This document shows positions 53,101 to 63,500 of a stretch of DNA of 64,000 nt, piece by piece (the stretch's first letter is position 1; each line of letters starts with the position of its first letter). This DNA is from Vibrio vulnificus NBRC 15645 = ATCC 27562 (GTDB lineage Bacteria; Pseudomonadota; Gammaproteobacteria; Enterobacterales; Vibrionaceae), in the NCBI RefSeq assembly GCF_002224265.1, contig NZ_CP012882.1, positions 992,001-1,056,000 of the forward strand, given 5' to 3'. The notes under the pieces were generated by a model. The model searched no databases, was not told the DNA's origin, and saw only the letters and a list, made by a program, of their open reading frames with translations. The position numbers and the translations under genes are program-made.

Positions 53101-55092
53101 TTACGCGAGAAGTTCTTTCGCTGTGTTCACCACGTTTTCTACCGTGAAACCGAACATTTCGAACAGCTGGTCAGCAGGTGCTGATTCACCGAAAGTCGTC
53201 ATACCGATGATGCGACCGTCGAAACCAACGTACTTGTACCAGAAATCCGCAATGCCCGCTTCGATAGCGATACGTGCCGTTACGTCTGATGGCAATACAG
53301 ATTCACGGTAAGCCGCGTCTTGCTTGTCGAAAGTATCAGTAGCAGGCATTGAAACCACACGTACTTTCTTACCTTCAGCCGTTAGTTGTTCAGCCGCTTT
53401 CACTGCTAGCTCAACTTCTGAACCCGTCGCGATTAGGATCAGCTCAGGCTTACCATCGCTGTCTTTCAGGATGTAACCACCTTTGGCGATGTCTGCCACT
53501 TGCTCAGCACTGCGTGGTTGCTGTGCTAGGTTTTGACGAGAGAAAATCAGTGCCGATGGACCATCTTTACGTTCAATCGCCAGTTTCCATGCAACTGCCG
53601 ATTCCACTTGGTCACATGGACGCCATGTGCTCATGTTTGGCGTTAGACGCAGCGATGCGATTTGCTCAACCGGTTGGTGAGTTGGGCCATCTTCGCCAAG
53701 ACCGATAGAATCGTGTGTGTAAACTTGGATGTTTTGCACTTTCATCAGAGCGGCCATACGCATTGCGTTACGTGCGTATTCCATGAACATCAGGAAGGTT
53801 GCGCCGTAAGGAACGAAACCGCCGTGTAGCGCGATACCGTTCATGATCGCAGTCATACCAAATTCACGTACACCGTAGTGGATGTAGTTACCAGAGAAGT
53901 CGTTTGCTTCTAGCGATTTAGAACCCGACCACATGGTGAGGTTAGAAGGCGCTAGGTCAGCAGAGCCGCCCATGAATTCTGGCAGCATTTTACCAAACGC
54001 TTCTAGCGCGTTTTGCGATGCTTTACGTGATGCGATGTTCGCTGGGTTTGCTTGAAGATCTGCAATGATTTGGTTTGCTTTCTCTTCCCACTGAGCTGGC
54101 AGTTCGCCATTTACGCGGCGTTTAAACTCCGCAGCTTCGACTGGGTACGCTGCTGCGTACGCATCAAACTTCGCATTCCAAGCGGCTTCTTTTGCCGCGC
54201 CAGCTGCTTTTGCATCCCACTCTGCGTATACGTCAGCAGGGATTTCAAATGCTGGGTGTTCCCAACCTAGGAACTCACGAGCTGCGGCAATTTCTTCCGC
54301 ACCTAGTGGTGCACCGTGACAGTCGTGTGAACCTGATTTGTTTGGTGAACCAAAACCGATGATAGTTTTAGTACAGATTAGAGTTGGGCGAGGATCCGCT
54401 TTAGCAGCTTCAATTGCTGCGTTGATCGCTTCAGCATTGTGACCATCCACAGCTGGGATAACGTGCCAGCCGTACGCTTCGAAACGCTTAGGCGTATCGT
54501 CAGAGAACCAACCTTCAACGTGGCCGTCGATAGAGATGCCGTTGTCATCCCAGAATGCAATCAGTTTACCAAGGCCTAGCGTACCCGCTAGAGAACATGC
54601 CTCGTGCGAGATACCTTCCATCAGACAGCCATCACCCATGAACACGTAAGTGAAGTGGTCAACGATGTCGTGGCCTTCTTTGTTGAACTGCGCTGCGAGC
54701 GCTTTCTCAGCCATTGCCATACCAACCGCGTTGGTGATGCCTTGACCTAGAGGGCCTGTGGTTGTTTCGATACCAGGCGCGTAGCCGTATTCTGGGTGGC
54801 CCGGAGTCTTAGAATGCAATTGACGGAAGTTTTTCAGATCATCGATAGAAAGCTCGTAACCGCTTAGGTGCAGTAGCGAGTAAATCAGCATCGAGCCGTG
54901 GCCGTTAGAGAGTACGAAACGGTCGCGATCAGCCCACTCTGGGTTTGATGGGTTGTGGTTTAGGTGGCCACGCCAAAGAACTTCAGCGATGTCCGCCATA
55001 CCCATAGGTGCGCCTGGGTGGCCTGAGTTTGCTTTTTGTACGCCGTCCATGCTGAGTGCGCGGATTGCATTAGCTAAATGTTTACGATCCAT
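53101..55092 (-). CDS. tkt: Transketolase
   Basis: A 663-residue thiamine diphosphate enzyme of the non-oxidative pentose phosphate pathway. The ThDP motif [13 protein letters not shown] with NGISIDG is present in the first domain, and the pyrimidine domain has the [17 protein letters not shown] blocks and the transketolase signature [12 protein letters not shown]. It is downstream of the transaldolase gene on the same strand, 81 bp away, with a hairpin between. A sugar-responsive regulator lies divergently upstream of the pair. Confidence 0.94.
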   Translation of the reverse strand: MDRKHLANAIRALSMDGVQKANSGHPGAPMGMADIAEVLWRGHLNHNPSNPEWADRDRFVLSNGHGSMLIYSLLHLSGYELSIDDLKNFRQLHSKTPGHPEYGYAPGIETTTGPLGQGITNAVGMAMAEKALAAQFNKEGHDIVDHFTYVFMGDGCLMEGISHEACSLAGTLGLGKLIAFWDDNGISIDGHVEGWFSDDTPKRFEAYGWHVIPAVDGHNAEAINAAIEAAKADPRPTLICTKTIIGFGSPNKSGSHDCHGAPLGAEEIAAAREFLGWEHPAFEIPADVYAEWDAKAAGAAKEAAWNAKFDAYAAAYPVEAAEFKRRVNGELPAQWEEKANQIIADLQANPANIASRKASQNALEAFGKMLPEFMGGSADLAPSNLTMWSGSKSLEANDFSGNYIHYGVREFGMTAIMNGIALHGGFVPYGATFLMFMEYARNAMRMAALMKVQNIQVYTHDSIGLGEDGPTHQPVEQIASLRLTPNMSTWRPCDQVESAVAWKLAIERKDGPSALIFSRQNLAQQPRSAEQVADIAKGGYILKDSDGKPELILIATGSEVELAVKAAEQLTAEGKKVRVVSMPATDTFDKQDAAYRESVLPSDVTARIAIEAGIADFWYKYVGFDGRIIGMTTFGESAPADQLFEMFGFTVENVVNTAKELLA

Positions 55093-55133
55093 AATAAATA
55101 CCGAATATTATTTGAGTCTAAAGAGGAAATAAG

Positions 55134-55157
55134 TAGGGGAACGTTTGCGTTCCCCTA
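55134..55157 (-). other. Hairpin between tal and tkt
   Basis: TAGGGGAACG pairs perfectly with CGTTCCCCTA around TTTG. There is no proper T-run on the minus strand, so partial termination or mRNA processing between the two genes is more likely than a full stop. Confidence 0.5.
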
Positions 55158-55173
55158 GTTTGATTCTGTGTGA

Positions 55174-56124
55174 TTACAGTTTCGCTGCAATCATCGCTTC
55201 TAGTTTGCCTTGGTCAACGGCGAAGTTACGGATACCCTCTGCCAGTTTCTCAACCGCCATTGGGTCTTGGTTGTGCTCCCATAGGAATTCCGCGTGCGTC
55301 ATTGGTGCTGGACGCTCTGCTGTGCCTTTAGAGTCAACCAGTTTCTCAACCACTTCACCTTCAGCCGCTTCAAGTTCTGCAAGTAGAGCAGGCGCGATAG
55401 TCAGACGGTCACAACCAGCCAGTTCTAGGATCTCACCGATGTTACGGAAGCTTGCACCCATAACGACGGTTTTGTAGCCGTACTCTTTGTAGTAGTTGTA
55501 GATCTTAGTCACAGACAGTACGCCTGGATCTTCTTGAGCTTCGAAAGAGCGACCTTCTTTCGCTTTGTACCAGTCCATGATACGACCAACGAATGGAGAG
55601 ATCAGGAATACGCCCGCTTCAGCACAAGCACGCGCTTGAGCGAAAGAGAATAGTAGAGTCAGGTTACAGTTGATGCCTTCTTTCTCTAGGATTTCCGCTG
55701 CGCGGATACCTTCCCAAGTTGACGCTAGTTTGATAAGGATGCGATCGTTTGTGATGCCAGCATCGTTGTACATTTTTACTAGCTGACGAGCTTTCGCTAC
55801 GCTGCCTTCCATGTCGTAAGAAAGACGTGCGTCCACTTCTGTAGAAATACGACCAGGGATTGTTTTTAGGATTTCTTTACCGATGTTTACTGCAAGCATG
55901 TCGCAAGTGTCTTGAACCTGCTGTGCTTTGTCATCGCTTTGAGTTTTTGCATACTCGATAGAAGCATCGATCAGAGGCGCATACTCAGCGATTTGAGCAG
56001 CTTTAAGAATCAGAGAAGGGTTTGTTGTTGCATCTTCTGGTTGGTATTTTTTGATTGCATCAATTTCACCAGTGTCTGCTACGACAGTTGTTAGCTTGCG
56101 AAGTTGCTCTAACTTGTTGCTCAT
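55174..56124 (-). CDS. tal: Transaldolase
   Basis: A 316-residue class I transaldolase of the TalB type. The Schiff-base lysine is in [12 protein letters not shown], and [11 protein letters not shown] and the [16 protein letters not shown] block are also typical. It shuttles dihydroxyacetone between sugar phosphates and works with transketolase. AGGATG precedes the start. The upstream region carries repeated sites for the divergent SorC-type regulator. Confidence 0.94.
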   Translation of the reverse strand: MSNKLEQLRKLTTVVADTGEIDAIKKYQPEDATTNPSLILKAAQIAEYAPLIDASIEYAKTQSDDKAQQVQDTCDMLAVNIGKEILKTIPGRISTEVDARLSYDMEGSVAKARQLVKMYNDAGITNDRILIKLASTWEGIRAAEILEKEGINCNLTLLFSFAQARACAEAGVFLISPFVGRIMDWYKAKEGRSFEAQEDPGVLSVTKIYNYYKEYGYKTVVMGASFRNIGEILELAGCDRLTIAPALLAELEAAEGEVVEKLVDSKGTAERPAPMTHAEFLWEHNQDPMAVEKLAEGIRNFAVDQGKLEAMIAAKL

Positions 56125-56434
56125 AATCGATCATCCTATATAACGGGCTATCGCTCGGTGTACACACCTAAGCCAATACATTTGTAAACTGACTAGCGAA
56201 TAGTTTAGTGCGATTTTTACAATGCACGCTCTATTCATCAGAAAAAATTTAGCGACCGAACATTTGTTTTGAACATTTGCTCGATGGCTGAGTAAATGAT
56301 GTGTCCATATTTATCCTAACGTGTAGGAAAGTCAATGGTTGAATGAGCTTTAAGGTGATGCTCATCAACGTTTTTTTTCGCGTAAAATCGAACAAACAAC
56401 AATTAAACGTTTGCCCTTACTCAGTAAGGTTTAG

Positions 56435-56543
56435 TGAGCAAAAGTCATTAACAAAATCTTTACTGAGAAAATGTCATTTCAATGAGCAAAAGTTGCGGTT
56501 AGAATCGTGTGTAACATATGCTAAGTCAATGAGCATACGCTCA
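56435..56543. promoter_or_regulatory. Repeated TGAGCAAAAGT operators
   Basis: Four related elements stand between tal and the SorC-type regulator: TGAGCAAAAGTCA (56435), TGAGAAAATGTCA (56464), TGAGCAAAAGTTG (56483) and the palindrome TGAGC-ATAC-GCTCA (56530-56543). An inverted copy (AACATTTGCTCGA) lies at 56272-56284, nearer tal. The 463-bp region 56125-56587 holds these elements plus promoter DNA, and I saw no gene in it. Confidence 0.6.
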
Positions 56544-56587
56544 ATGACAGATTAAAATAGCACTCTGAAATGAGGGTGAGAGTAAAT

Positions 56588-57580
56588 ATGAGCAGTTCAA
56601 ACCAAGATATATCGATTGAAAGCACGGATCTTCTGACGGAGATCTCGGTCGCTTACTATCAGGATGGCGCTACTCAGGAAGAGATTTCAAAGAAGTTTTC
56701 GGTTTCTCGCGCCAAAGTGGGCCGAATGCTTAAGCAAGCAAGGGACGAAGGGATCGTCGAAATCACCGTGAAGTATCACCCGGTGTTCAGTGCCAAAATT
56801 GAGCAGCGTTTAATTGAACGCTTTGGTGTGAAGCGAGCATTAGTCGCGCTTGACCAACACCACGAAGAAGCACAGCGCCAGCAAGTGGCTGGTTTGGTGT
56901 CAAACTACCTAACGAGCACATTAAAAAATGGCATGGTGGTGTCGGTTGGGCAAGGGCGAAATGTCTCTGCGGTTGCGCACCACGTTGGTGTCATTACCCC
57001 GCGTGACTGCAAATTTGTCTGTGGGATTGGTGGCATTCACCCTCGCGGCGGTATGTTTAACGCTGACCATATTTGCCGCCAGTTGGCGAAAAAATATGGT
57101 GGCACATCAGAAACACTCTATGCGCCGGCGTACGCCGAAAACCGCGAGCAGAAGATGGCCTTCATGCAAAACGCGACAGTGAAACAGACCCTCGATCTTG
57201 CGCGTAAAGCCGACATCGCCCTGATTGGCATCGGTGACATGAGTGAAAACAGCTATATGGTCGATCTAGGGTGGTTTACCCCCGATGAAGTGGTGCAGTC
57301 TCGCTTACAGCAAGGGGTTGTGGGGGATTTTGCGGGTTATGACTTTTTCGATATTTATGGCAACGTCGCGAATACGGTGATGAGTGATCGTGTGATTGGT
57401 CTAGGTATTGAAGAGTTTAGGCCGATCTCCCAAGTCATCGCTATCGCTGCCGAGAACAGTAAGCCATTAGCACTGCTTGGCGCACTGAGAACGGGAGCCA
57501 TTGACGTTATTGCTACGAGCGTGAGTAATGCGCTCACCGTACTGAACCTTGACGAGCAGATGCAAGGAAAAGCGCAATAG
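56588..57580 (+). CDS. SorC-family sugar-binding transcriptional regulator
   Basis: A 330-residue SorC/DeoR-type regulator: a helix-turn-helix at about residues 12-50 (YYQDGATQEEISKKFSVSRAKVGRML) and a sugar-phosphate-binding domain after residue 60 with VGQGRNVSAVAHH and IGIGDMSENS. It probably senses a pentose or pentose phosphate and controls tal-tkt and itself through the TGAGCAAAAGT repeats. The ATG at 56588 follows GAGGGTGAGAG; an in-frame ATG six codons earlier has no RBS. Confidence 0.86.
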   Translation: MSSSNQDISIESTDLLTEISVAYYQDGATQEEISKKFSVSRAKVGRMLKQARDEGIVEITVKYHPVFSAKIEQRLIERFGVKRALVALDQHHEEAQRQQVAGLVSNYLTSTLKNGMVVSVGQGRNVSAVAHHVGVITPRDCKFVCGIGGIHPRGGMFNADHICRQLAKKYGGTSETLYAPAYAENREQKMAFMQNATVKQTLDLARKADIALIGIGDMSENSYMVDLGWFTPDEVVQSRLQQGVVGDFAGYDFFDIYGNVANTVMSDRVIGLGIEEFRPISQVIAIAAENSKPLALLGALRTGAIDVIATSVSNALTVLNLDEQMQGKAQ

Positions 57581-57716
57581 CAATTCAGGTGGCATATTTT
57601 TATGCAACTTGTGCAATCAGGCTGCGAGAGTTTATAAATGACTCGCAGCCTGATTTGATTTCTAAGCTGAAAATAATCCCGAGGAGTACTTTTAAAACAG
57701 TTACTTGGAGGGACTT

Positions 57717-59015
57717 ATGAAAAAAACACTGATAACCGCTGCTTTACTCAGCACGTTTGCTGGCAGCGTAATGGCACAAGAAAAAGTAGTTGCGGGTTAT
57801 TTTGCTGACTGGCAGTACGCGAATGCATCTAATCCATATACAGTAAAAGACATACCTGCAGAAAAGCTGACTCATGTTATCTACGCCTTTTTAAGCATGT
57901 GTGGTCCTCACACTGGAGCATCAGAGACGGTACAAAAGTTGGTAGCCAAACAGTGTGAAGGCAAAGAGCCATTCAGTGCGATTGTCGTTGATACCGAAGC
58001 CGCCTTAGAAAAAGACTTCGGCAACGTCTCGGTGAAGGTACCATTCAAAGGCCATTTTGCCCAGCTTGCAGAACTGAAAAAGCAGCACCCAGATCTTAAA
58101 ATTCTCCCTTCTTTTGGTGGCTGGACCATGTCCGAGCCTTTCCATGCAATGGCCAAGGATCCTAAAGCAATGGCGCAGTTCTCGAAAACCGCCGTTGAAC
58201 TTATCAAACAATATGACTTCTTTGATGGTATTGACTTGGATTGGGAATACCCTGGTGGTGGTGGCTTAACCACGTCCCCTTGGAATCCTGCGACGAAACT
58301 GTCTGATGAACAGAAAGTGGCAGAGCGTGATGCTTTTACTTACCTAGTCAAAACGTTGCGTGCCGATCTTGACGCGTTAGAAAAGAAAACCAATCGAGAG
58401 TATGAACTATCAACAGCGGTTGGTGTGGGCGCGAAAGCGGCACAAATCGATTGGAAAGCCGCACAGCCTTATCTCACCAACATGTTTGCAATGACCTACG
58501 ATTTCCTCGGTGGGTGGGGGCAGCAGACCGGACACACTACCAATTTGCATGCAACAGAACGCAGTTGGTGGGGTATGGGCGCAGATGTTTTCATCAACCA
58601 AATGATTGAACTTGGTATTCCAAGTGAGAAGCTCGTGATTGGCGCAGCGTTCTATGGTCGTGGATGGCAGGGAACACAAGATTATGACGGTCAAGCGCCG
58701 AAAGGGGACTTGCTCTCTGAACAAGGCGCGCAATTTGGCACTGGCGAGAATGGTTACTTCATGTTCTGGGATCTGGTAAAGAACTATGGAGAGAAACAAG
58801 GCTATCAGTACAACTACGACGAACAGTCTCAAGCACCTTATTTGTGGAACCCAGAGAAAAAAGTCTTTATCTCATTTGAAGATCAGCGCTCGATTAAAGC
58901 GAAAGCACAGTGGGCGAAGCAATCGAATCTTGGAGGTATCTTTACGTGGGAACTTTCTGGCGATCCAAGCGGTAAATTGGTTGATACCATGCACGCTGAA
59001 ATGACGAGCAAGTAA
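57717..59015 (+). CDS. Exported GH18 chitinase
   Basis: A 432-residue chitinase with a Sec signal peptide ending at VMAQ (about residue 20). It is a single GH18 barrel, with the catalytic signature DGIDLDWE (D170-E177, E177 as proton donor) and the SFGGW block of strand 3. The later MTYDFLGGW, GAAFYGRGW and TWELSGD blocks are also typical. It lacks any chitin-binding module. GGAGGG precedes the ATG, and a terminator follows. It hydrolyses chitin or chito-oligosaccharides outside the cytoplasm. Confidence 0.91.
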   Translation: MKKTLITAALLSTFAGSVMAQEKVVAGYFADWQYANASNPYTVKDIPAEKLTHVIYAFLSMCGPHTGASETVQKLVAKQCEGKEPFSAIVVDTEAALEKDFGNVSVKVPFKGHFAQLAELKKQHPDLKILPSFGGWTMSEPFHAMAKDPKAMAQFSKTAVELIKQYDFFDGIDLDWEYPGGGGLTTSPWNPATKLSDEQKVAERDAFTYLVKTLRADLDALEKKTNREYELSTAVGVGAKAAQIDWKAAQPYLTNMFAMTYDFLGGWGQQTGHTTNLHATERSWWGMGADVFINQMIELGIPSEKLVIGAAFYGRGWQGTQDYDGQAPKGDLLSEQGAQFGTGENGYFMFWDLVKNYGEKQGYQYNYDEQSQAPYLWNPEKKVFISFEDQRSIKAKAQWAKQSNLGGIFTWELSGDPSGKLVDTMHAEMTSK

Positions 59016-59037
59016 GTTCAATCATTGGCTTTTATAT

Positions 59038-59064
59038 AAAAACCCGCTGTTTTAGCGGGTTTTT
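59038..59064. terminator. Terminator after the chitinase gene
   Basis: AAAAACCCGCT pairs with AGCGGGTTTTT around GTTTT. A- and T-runs on both flanks also allow it to serve the convergent GGDEF/EAL gene. Confidence 0.87.
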
Positions 59065-59090
59065 GTTTCGCCGTAATTGGGTATGAGCGT

Positions 59091-61367
59091 CTATTTTTCC
59101 GTCTGTTCGTCCAGATAGCTTTGCAGTTGCTCGACATTGAGCGGTTTCGCGTAGTAATAGCCTTGTAACAAGTCGCAACCACATTCCGCCAGCTTGTTCG
59201 CTTGCAACTCCGTTTCTACCCCTTCAGCTAACACTGCCATGCCAAAGTTTTTCCCGATAGCGATGATGTTTTTGACCATGTTGAAAGACTTTGCGTCATT
59301 CTCAATGTGATCAACAAAGCTCTTGTCGATCTTCAGCTCATCAATGGGTAGATCTTTCAGCATGCTTAACGAGGAATAGCCGGTGCCAAAATCATCCAGA
59401 GAGATTTTAAGCCCTTGGTGGTTCATCTCGTTACAAATGGGTTTGAACTGCTCAAGATCTTCAATAAACAGGTTTTCTGTAATTTCGAGCGTAATGCGTT
59501 TTCTATCGAGTCTTGCTGTGTCGATGGTGGTGAGAAGGTGCTCAGCAAAATCCTGCTGAATAAACTGTTTCACAGATATGTTGATTGAGAGATTCAAGTC
59601 TTGACGTTGTGGTAATACATAAGTCGCAATATCACTGACACTGCGTTCAATGATGAATTTACCTAGTTTAACCATGAGTCCTGAGCTTTCGGCGACAGGA
59701 ATAAACAGATCGGGTGGGACAAAACCGAGCTCTTCGTCCTGCCAGCGAACCAAGGCTTCGACACCATGCAGCTTGCCATCCATATCAACCTGAGGTTGGT
59801 AAACCATAAAGAGCTTTTGTTGTTCAATCGCAAATCTTAAACGTTGTTCAACTTTCGTTTTGTATAAATGCTGCTCTTGCATTTCAGTGGTGAAAATATT
59901 GAACGAGTTACGCTCTTGTTTGGCACGATACATCGAGATATCGGCGGCGCGAAGTAACGCGTCGAGGTCATTGCCGTGAGTGGGATAAACGGCGATGCCT
60001 ACGCTACAGCTTAATAGGAACTGAACGTCGTTAATCACATACGGCTCGGCCATTTTAGCGATCATGGTAGTGGCCAATGACTTAAGTAACGCAGGATCGC
60101 TCTCTTTTACCAATAAAATGAATTCATCGCTGGCTTCACGCACCAGCAAGCGTTGGTCGTTGTTGAATGAACCTAATCGTTGCGTGATTTGTTTTAGAAC
60201 ATGGTCACCAAAATCGTGACCATGAGTGTCGTTGACACTTTTAAAGTTATCCATATCGATGAACAGCAGTGAAAAAGGCGACGTTTTATTTTTGAGCCAA
60301 CTGTTTACGTTATTGCGCAAATAGAGTCTGTTTGGCAGGCCAGTTAAGGTGTCGTGTGTCGCTTGCTTATTTAAGCGTTCAATGGTTTGTTGTTCGTTGT
60401 TGGCGATCGAGCGCACTAAGCCGTAAAACGCGAGCTGTAAGATAGTGAAGATCAGCAAGTAGAAGCCGAGTTGGCTGTAAAACTGTTGACGAATAAAATG
60501 CATTTCAGTAGCAGAAACGGCCCAAACTTTATAATCCGACAGGTATTTCACTGTCATTAGATAGGAGACTTGGGGGCCATTTGTCGTCACTGTGACGGCT
60601 TTTTGAGAAGCTTTGAGTTCCGGTTCGGAAAGCGATAACTGAGAAGCCGCCGCGGCGATGACCTCTTTGTAACGATGATCATCAATGGGTGCATCGTAAC
60701 GATTGACGAGGGAGGCGTCGGCAGAAACAAAAGTGCGGTACAAGTCTTCTCGTATCAGGCTCACAATATTGTAGGGGTTAGCATGAATATTGTTGCGAAA
60801 AACCAGTGTCGACTCGACTTTTAGTCCCGCGGTCATGACGGCTTCCACTTCACCGCGCTGATTGCGAATGGACTTGCGAATGGGAATCACCAAGGAATCG
60901 ATGGCATCAAAATAGTAGGTATGCCCCAATACCATACGATTGGAATTGAGTGCTTCGGTGAAACCAACTTTTGTCGCGGGGTTGGCGATTAAGTTTTCTG
61001 CTCGCGCTAAATCGACATTGCTGCTGACCGCGATAAAGTCACCGTTAGGATTGGCAAGGCCAAAACCAGCAATAATAGGATGAATACGCATCAAGTTATC
61101 GAGTAGCGGCCGTATCTGCATGGCTGCCGTCCGAGTGAAATCGCTTTGCTCGACTAATTGATGCCCAACCACTTCGAGTAGGGATTCTTGGCTTTTGAAC
61201 AGTGAGTCGACGGAAGCCGCAAAAAGCTCAAGTTGCAGCAGTTGCTTATCTTGGTATTTCTGTAGGTTGGAATGATAGAAATTATGGCCAAAAAGGATAA
61301 AAAGCCCCATGGTAACCACCACGAGGACCCAATATAGCAGCCAAATATTTTTCTTCATTCCAGCCAT
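59091..61367 (-). CDS. Membrane GGDEF-EAL protein with dCACHE-like sensor
   Basis: A 758-residue c-di-GMP protein: an N-terminal helix (about 8-28), a periplasmic sensor domain (about 40-290, dCACHE-like), a second helix (about 300-320), GGDEF and EAL. The GGDEF signature is ASDEF, missing both glycines, so cyclase activity is doubtful. EAL blocks VEALVRWQDEE, INISVKQF, EITENL, DDFGTGYSSL, LKIDKSFV and AEGVET are intact, so it is probably a phosphodiesterase. AAGG precedes the ATG at 61367; an alternative Met lies three codons later. Confidence 0.85.
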   Translation of the reverse strand: MAGMKKNIWLLYWVLVVVTMGLFILFGHNFYHSNLQKYQDKQLLQLELFAASVDSLFKSQESLLEVVGHQLVEQSDFTRTAAMQIRPLLDNLMRIHPIIAGFGLANPNGDFIAVSSNVDLARAENLIANPATKVGFTEALNSNRMVLGHTYYFDAIDSLVIPIRKSIRNQRGEVEAVMTAGLKVESTLVFRNNIHANPYNIVSLIREDLYRTFVSADASLVNRYDAPIDDHRYKEVIAAAASQLSLSEPELKASQKAVTVTTNGPQVSYLMTVKYLSDYKVWAVSATEMHFIRQQFYSQLGFYLLIFTILQLAFYGLVRSIANNEQQTIERLNKQATHDTLTGLPNRLYLRNNVNSWLKNKTSPFSLLFIDMDNFKSVNDTHGHDFGDHVLKQITQRLGSFNNDQRLLVREASDEFILLVKESDPALLKSLATTMIAKMAEPYVINDVQFLLSCSVGIAVYPTHGNDLDALLRAADISMYRAKQERNSFNIFTTEMQEQHLYKTKVEQRLRFAIEQQKLFMVYQPQVDMDGKLHGVEALVRWQDEELGFVPPDLFIPVAESSGLMVKLGKFIIERSVSDIATYVLPQRQDLNLSINISVKQFIQQDFAEHLLTTIDTARLDRKRITLEITENLFIEDLEQFKPICNEMNHQGLKISLDDFGTGYSSLSMLKDLPIDELKIDKSFVDHIENDAKSFNMVKNIIAIGKNFGMAVLAEGVETELQANKLAECGCDLLQGYYYAKPLNVEQLQSYLDEQTEK

Positions 61368-61396
61368 TCTTTGCCTTCTGTTTGACGCTGTCTTCG

Positions 61397-62227
61397 TTAA
61401 GGTTCAATAGGTAATTGAGGGTTGGCTCCCCATTCCGTCCATGAACCGTCGTAGACAGACAAATTTTTGTAACCGATTAGGTATGCGCCTAATAGCAAAA
61501 TGCATGCAGTGACCCCCGAGCCACAACTGAAAATGATCGGTTTACTCTGGTCTAATGGTAGCGACTCGAAAGCCTCTTGCAAACCAGACAAAGGTTTAAT
61601 ATGGCCTTTGTCCATCAGTTGTGAAAACGGCAAACACAGGGAACCCGGAATGTGGCCACTGCGTATACCTTCTCTGGGCTCTGGGACCTGAGCTAAAAAC
61701 CGTTCCATAGATCGTGCATCGACAATTGAGGCGGAGCGCAAATTACTGTGCTTCAGAACAATATCGGCATTTAAGAAATAATCTGGATCGATTTGTCCGT
61801 TGAATACGCCAATCTGTGATGCTGCTTCAAAGTTGTCTTGGGTTTCAAAGCCTGCGTCAATCCACGCTTTCAGGCCACCATTGAGCACTTGAACGTTATG
61901 ATGTCCCATCGCTTTTAGCATCCACCAAGCTCTTGGCGAGGCGTAAGTGCCCGCGTTATCGTAGACCACGATATGGCTATCATTGTTTAAACCGATCTGC
62001 TGTGCTTTCTCATTGAAGGTTGCTTGATCGGGCATCATATGAGGCAAAGCACTGGAAAGATCGCAGAACTCGTGGTCGTAATCGAATCGACGAGCACCAG
62101 GGATGACCTTGCCGAAAATTTTGGGCTCAGCATTGGGAATCGTGAACTCCATGCTGGCATCTAAAATGACCAAATTTTGTTGTTGTTTAATCTCATTCAG
62201 TTCACTGGCAGAAATAAGCGGGGACAT
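61397..62227 (-). CDS. sseA: 3-mercaptopyruvate/thiosulfate sulfurtransferase
   Basis: A 276-residue protein with two rhodanese domains. The catalytic loop is CGSGVTAC in the C-terminal domain, the SseA (mercaptopyruvate) type. It transfers sulfane sulfur to thiophilic acceptors. It lies close to a small membrane protein gene (12 bp) and near moeB-moeA, so it could supply sulfur chemistry for molybdopterin synthesis; that link is only contextual. AAGGAA precedes the start. Confidence 0.88.
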   Translation of the reverse strand: MSPLISASELNEIKQQQNLVILDASMEFTIPNAEPKIFGKVIPGARRFDYDHEFCDLSSALPHMMPDQATFNEKAQQIGLNNDSHIVVYDNAGTYASPRAWWMLKAMGHHNVQVLNGGLKAWIDAGFETQDNFEAASQIGVFNGQIDPDYFLNADIVLKHSNLRSASIVDARSMERFLAQVPEPREGIRSGHIPGSLCLPFSQLMDKGHIKPLSGLQEAFESLPLDQSKPIIFSCGSGVTACILLLGAYLIGYKNLSVYDGSWTEWGANPQLPIEP

Positions 62228-62239
62228 AGAGTGATTTCC

Positions 62240-62551
62240 TTATGGTTTCTGACATTCAATAAAGTGATAGCGAGGTTGCTTGGTGAGCGCGTTTGTTCCT
62301 TTCGCTAAAAGTACTTGCGCAGGTGGCAGACAATCATTGTCGGGTTTGACTGTCAATCTCAGCACGCTGGAGTCTGGGAGCTTGACCGTTAAATAACGTC
62401 GATGCCCATCTAAAGATTGAGTTAACGTATTGCTAAGCAGTATTGCGTGAATCCTCTCATTATCCGGCTTATCTCTTAGCAGGTGTTGCAGCGAGATAAG
62501 CAAAGCGATGCCTGACAACAGTAATCCAAATCCTTTTATGAGTGGTCTCAT
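62240..62551 (-). CDS. Small membrane or exported hypothetical protein
   Basis: A 103-residue protein with a hydrophobic N-terminus (about residues 5-22) that may be a signal peptide or an anchor, and a soluble remainder with two cysteines (C73, C100) that could form a disulfide. I do not recognise a family. It lies 12 bp upstream of sseA and is probably co-transcribed with it. Confidence 0.65.
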   Translation of the reverse strand: MRPLIKGFGLLLSGIALLISLQHLLRDKPDNERIHAILLSNTLTQSLDGHRRYLTVKLPDSSVLRLTVKPDNDCLPPAQVLLAKGTNALTKQPRYHFIECQKP

Positions 62552-62660
62552 CGAATGCTCGTCAAAACAATTGGTTATTAGCGTTTAGGGCCAAGATAAA
62601 ACAATTTCCTTCCGTTGTAACCATGTCCTTTTATCGCAACCACGGCAGAAGTGGATCGTT

Positions 62661-62689
62661 AAAAAAAGCCCTCCACAATATAGGAGGGC
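62661..62689 (-). terminator. Terminator of the moeA-moeB operon
   Basis: GCCCTCC (62668-62674) pairs with GGAGGGC (62683-62689); on the minus strand a T7 run follows. It lies 8 bp after the moeB stop. Confidence 0.85.
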
Positions 62690-62696
62690 GTTTCAA

Positions 62697-63491
62697 TCAA
62701 CTCTCGCTTGTATGTTGTGAATCACAGTTGCGTTGTGAATCATCGTTGCACACTGGGCAAGCGGGCAGTTTCATGAGATTCATTTCTCGCCAAGACATCG
62801 ACATGGCGTCAAGGATCAAAATTTTACCGCTTTTTGGGGTACCAAATTGAGCCAACACTTTGATCGCTTCCATCGCTTGAACGGCACCTATGATGCCAAC
62901 GACCGGTGCCATGACCCCTGCTTCGACACAACTTAGCGCATTTGCACCAAATAGTGCACTAAGACATTGATAGCAAGGCTCATTAGCGTTTTGGTAGGTG
63001 AAAACGCTCACCTGGCCTTCCATGCGAATCGCAGCGCCAGATACCAATGGTGTCTTGGTCGCAAAGCAGAGGCGATTCAATTGATTGCGCGTCTCAACGT
63101 TGTCACTGGCATCCAACACTAAGCTGTGGTTTTTGATCAAAGTTTCAAGCTCAGAGTCGCTAAGACGCTGCGCCACCGTTAACACTTCGATGTGAGGATT
63201 CAGCTCTCGCAGCGACTGTGCTGCCGACTCGACTTTTTTACGCCCAATATCCGCATCGTGATGCAGGACTTGGCGCTGCAAATTGGACAACTCAACAATA
63301 TCGTCGTCAATCAATGTCAGCCTGCCGACCCCCGCAGTCGCCAGATATTGACTCGCAGCACAGCCAAGGCCACCGGCACCCAAAATTAAGATGGAACTCT
63401 GTTTGAGAGCTTCTTGGCCTTCAAAATCAAACTGACGTAGGATGATTTGGCGGTTGTAGCGCAGCATTTCCTGATCGGAAAGAATCTCCAC
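62697..63491 (-). CDS. moeB: Molybdopterin-synthase adenylyltransferase MoeB
   Basis: A 264-residue E1-like enzyme that adenylates the C-terminus of MoaD. It has the nucleotide-binding GAGGLGCAASQYLA block, a conserved RQVLHHDADIG segment and zinc-binding cysteines (CYQC and CPVC). The start is GTG (63491) with AGGAG six nt upstream. It follows moeA after 9 bp. Confidence 0.92.
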   Translation of the reverse strand: MEILSDQEMLRYNRQIILRQFDFEGQEALKQSSILILGAGGLGCAASQYLATAGVGRLTLIDDDIVELSNLQRQVLHHDADIGRKKVESAAQSLRELNPHIEVLTVAQRLSDSELETLIKNHSLVLDASDNVETRNQLNRLCFATKTPLVSGAAIRMEGQVSVFTYQNANEPCYQCLSALFGANALSCVEAGVMAPVVGIIGAVQAMEAIKVLAQFGTPKSGKILILDAMSMSWREMNLMKLPACPVCNDDSQRNCDSQHTSES

Positions 63492-63500
63492 CTTCAGCTC

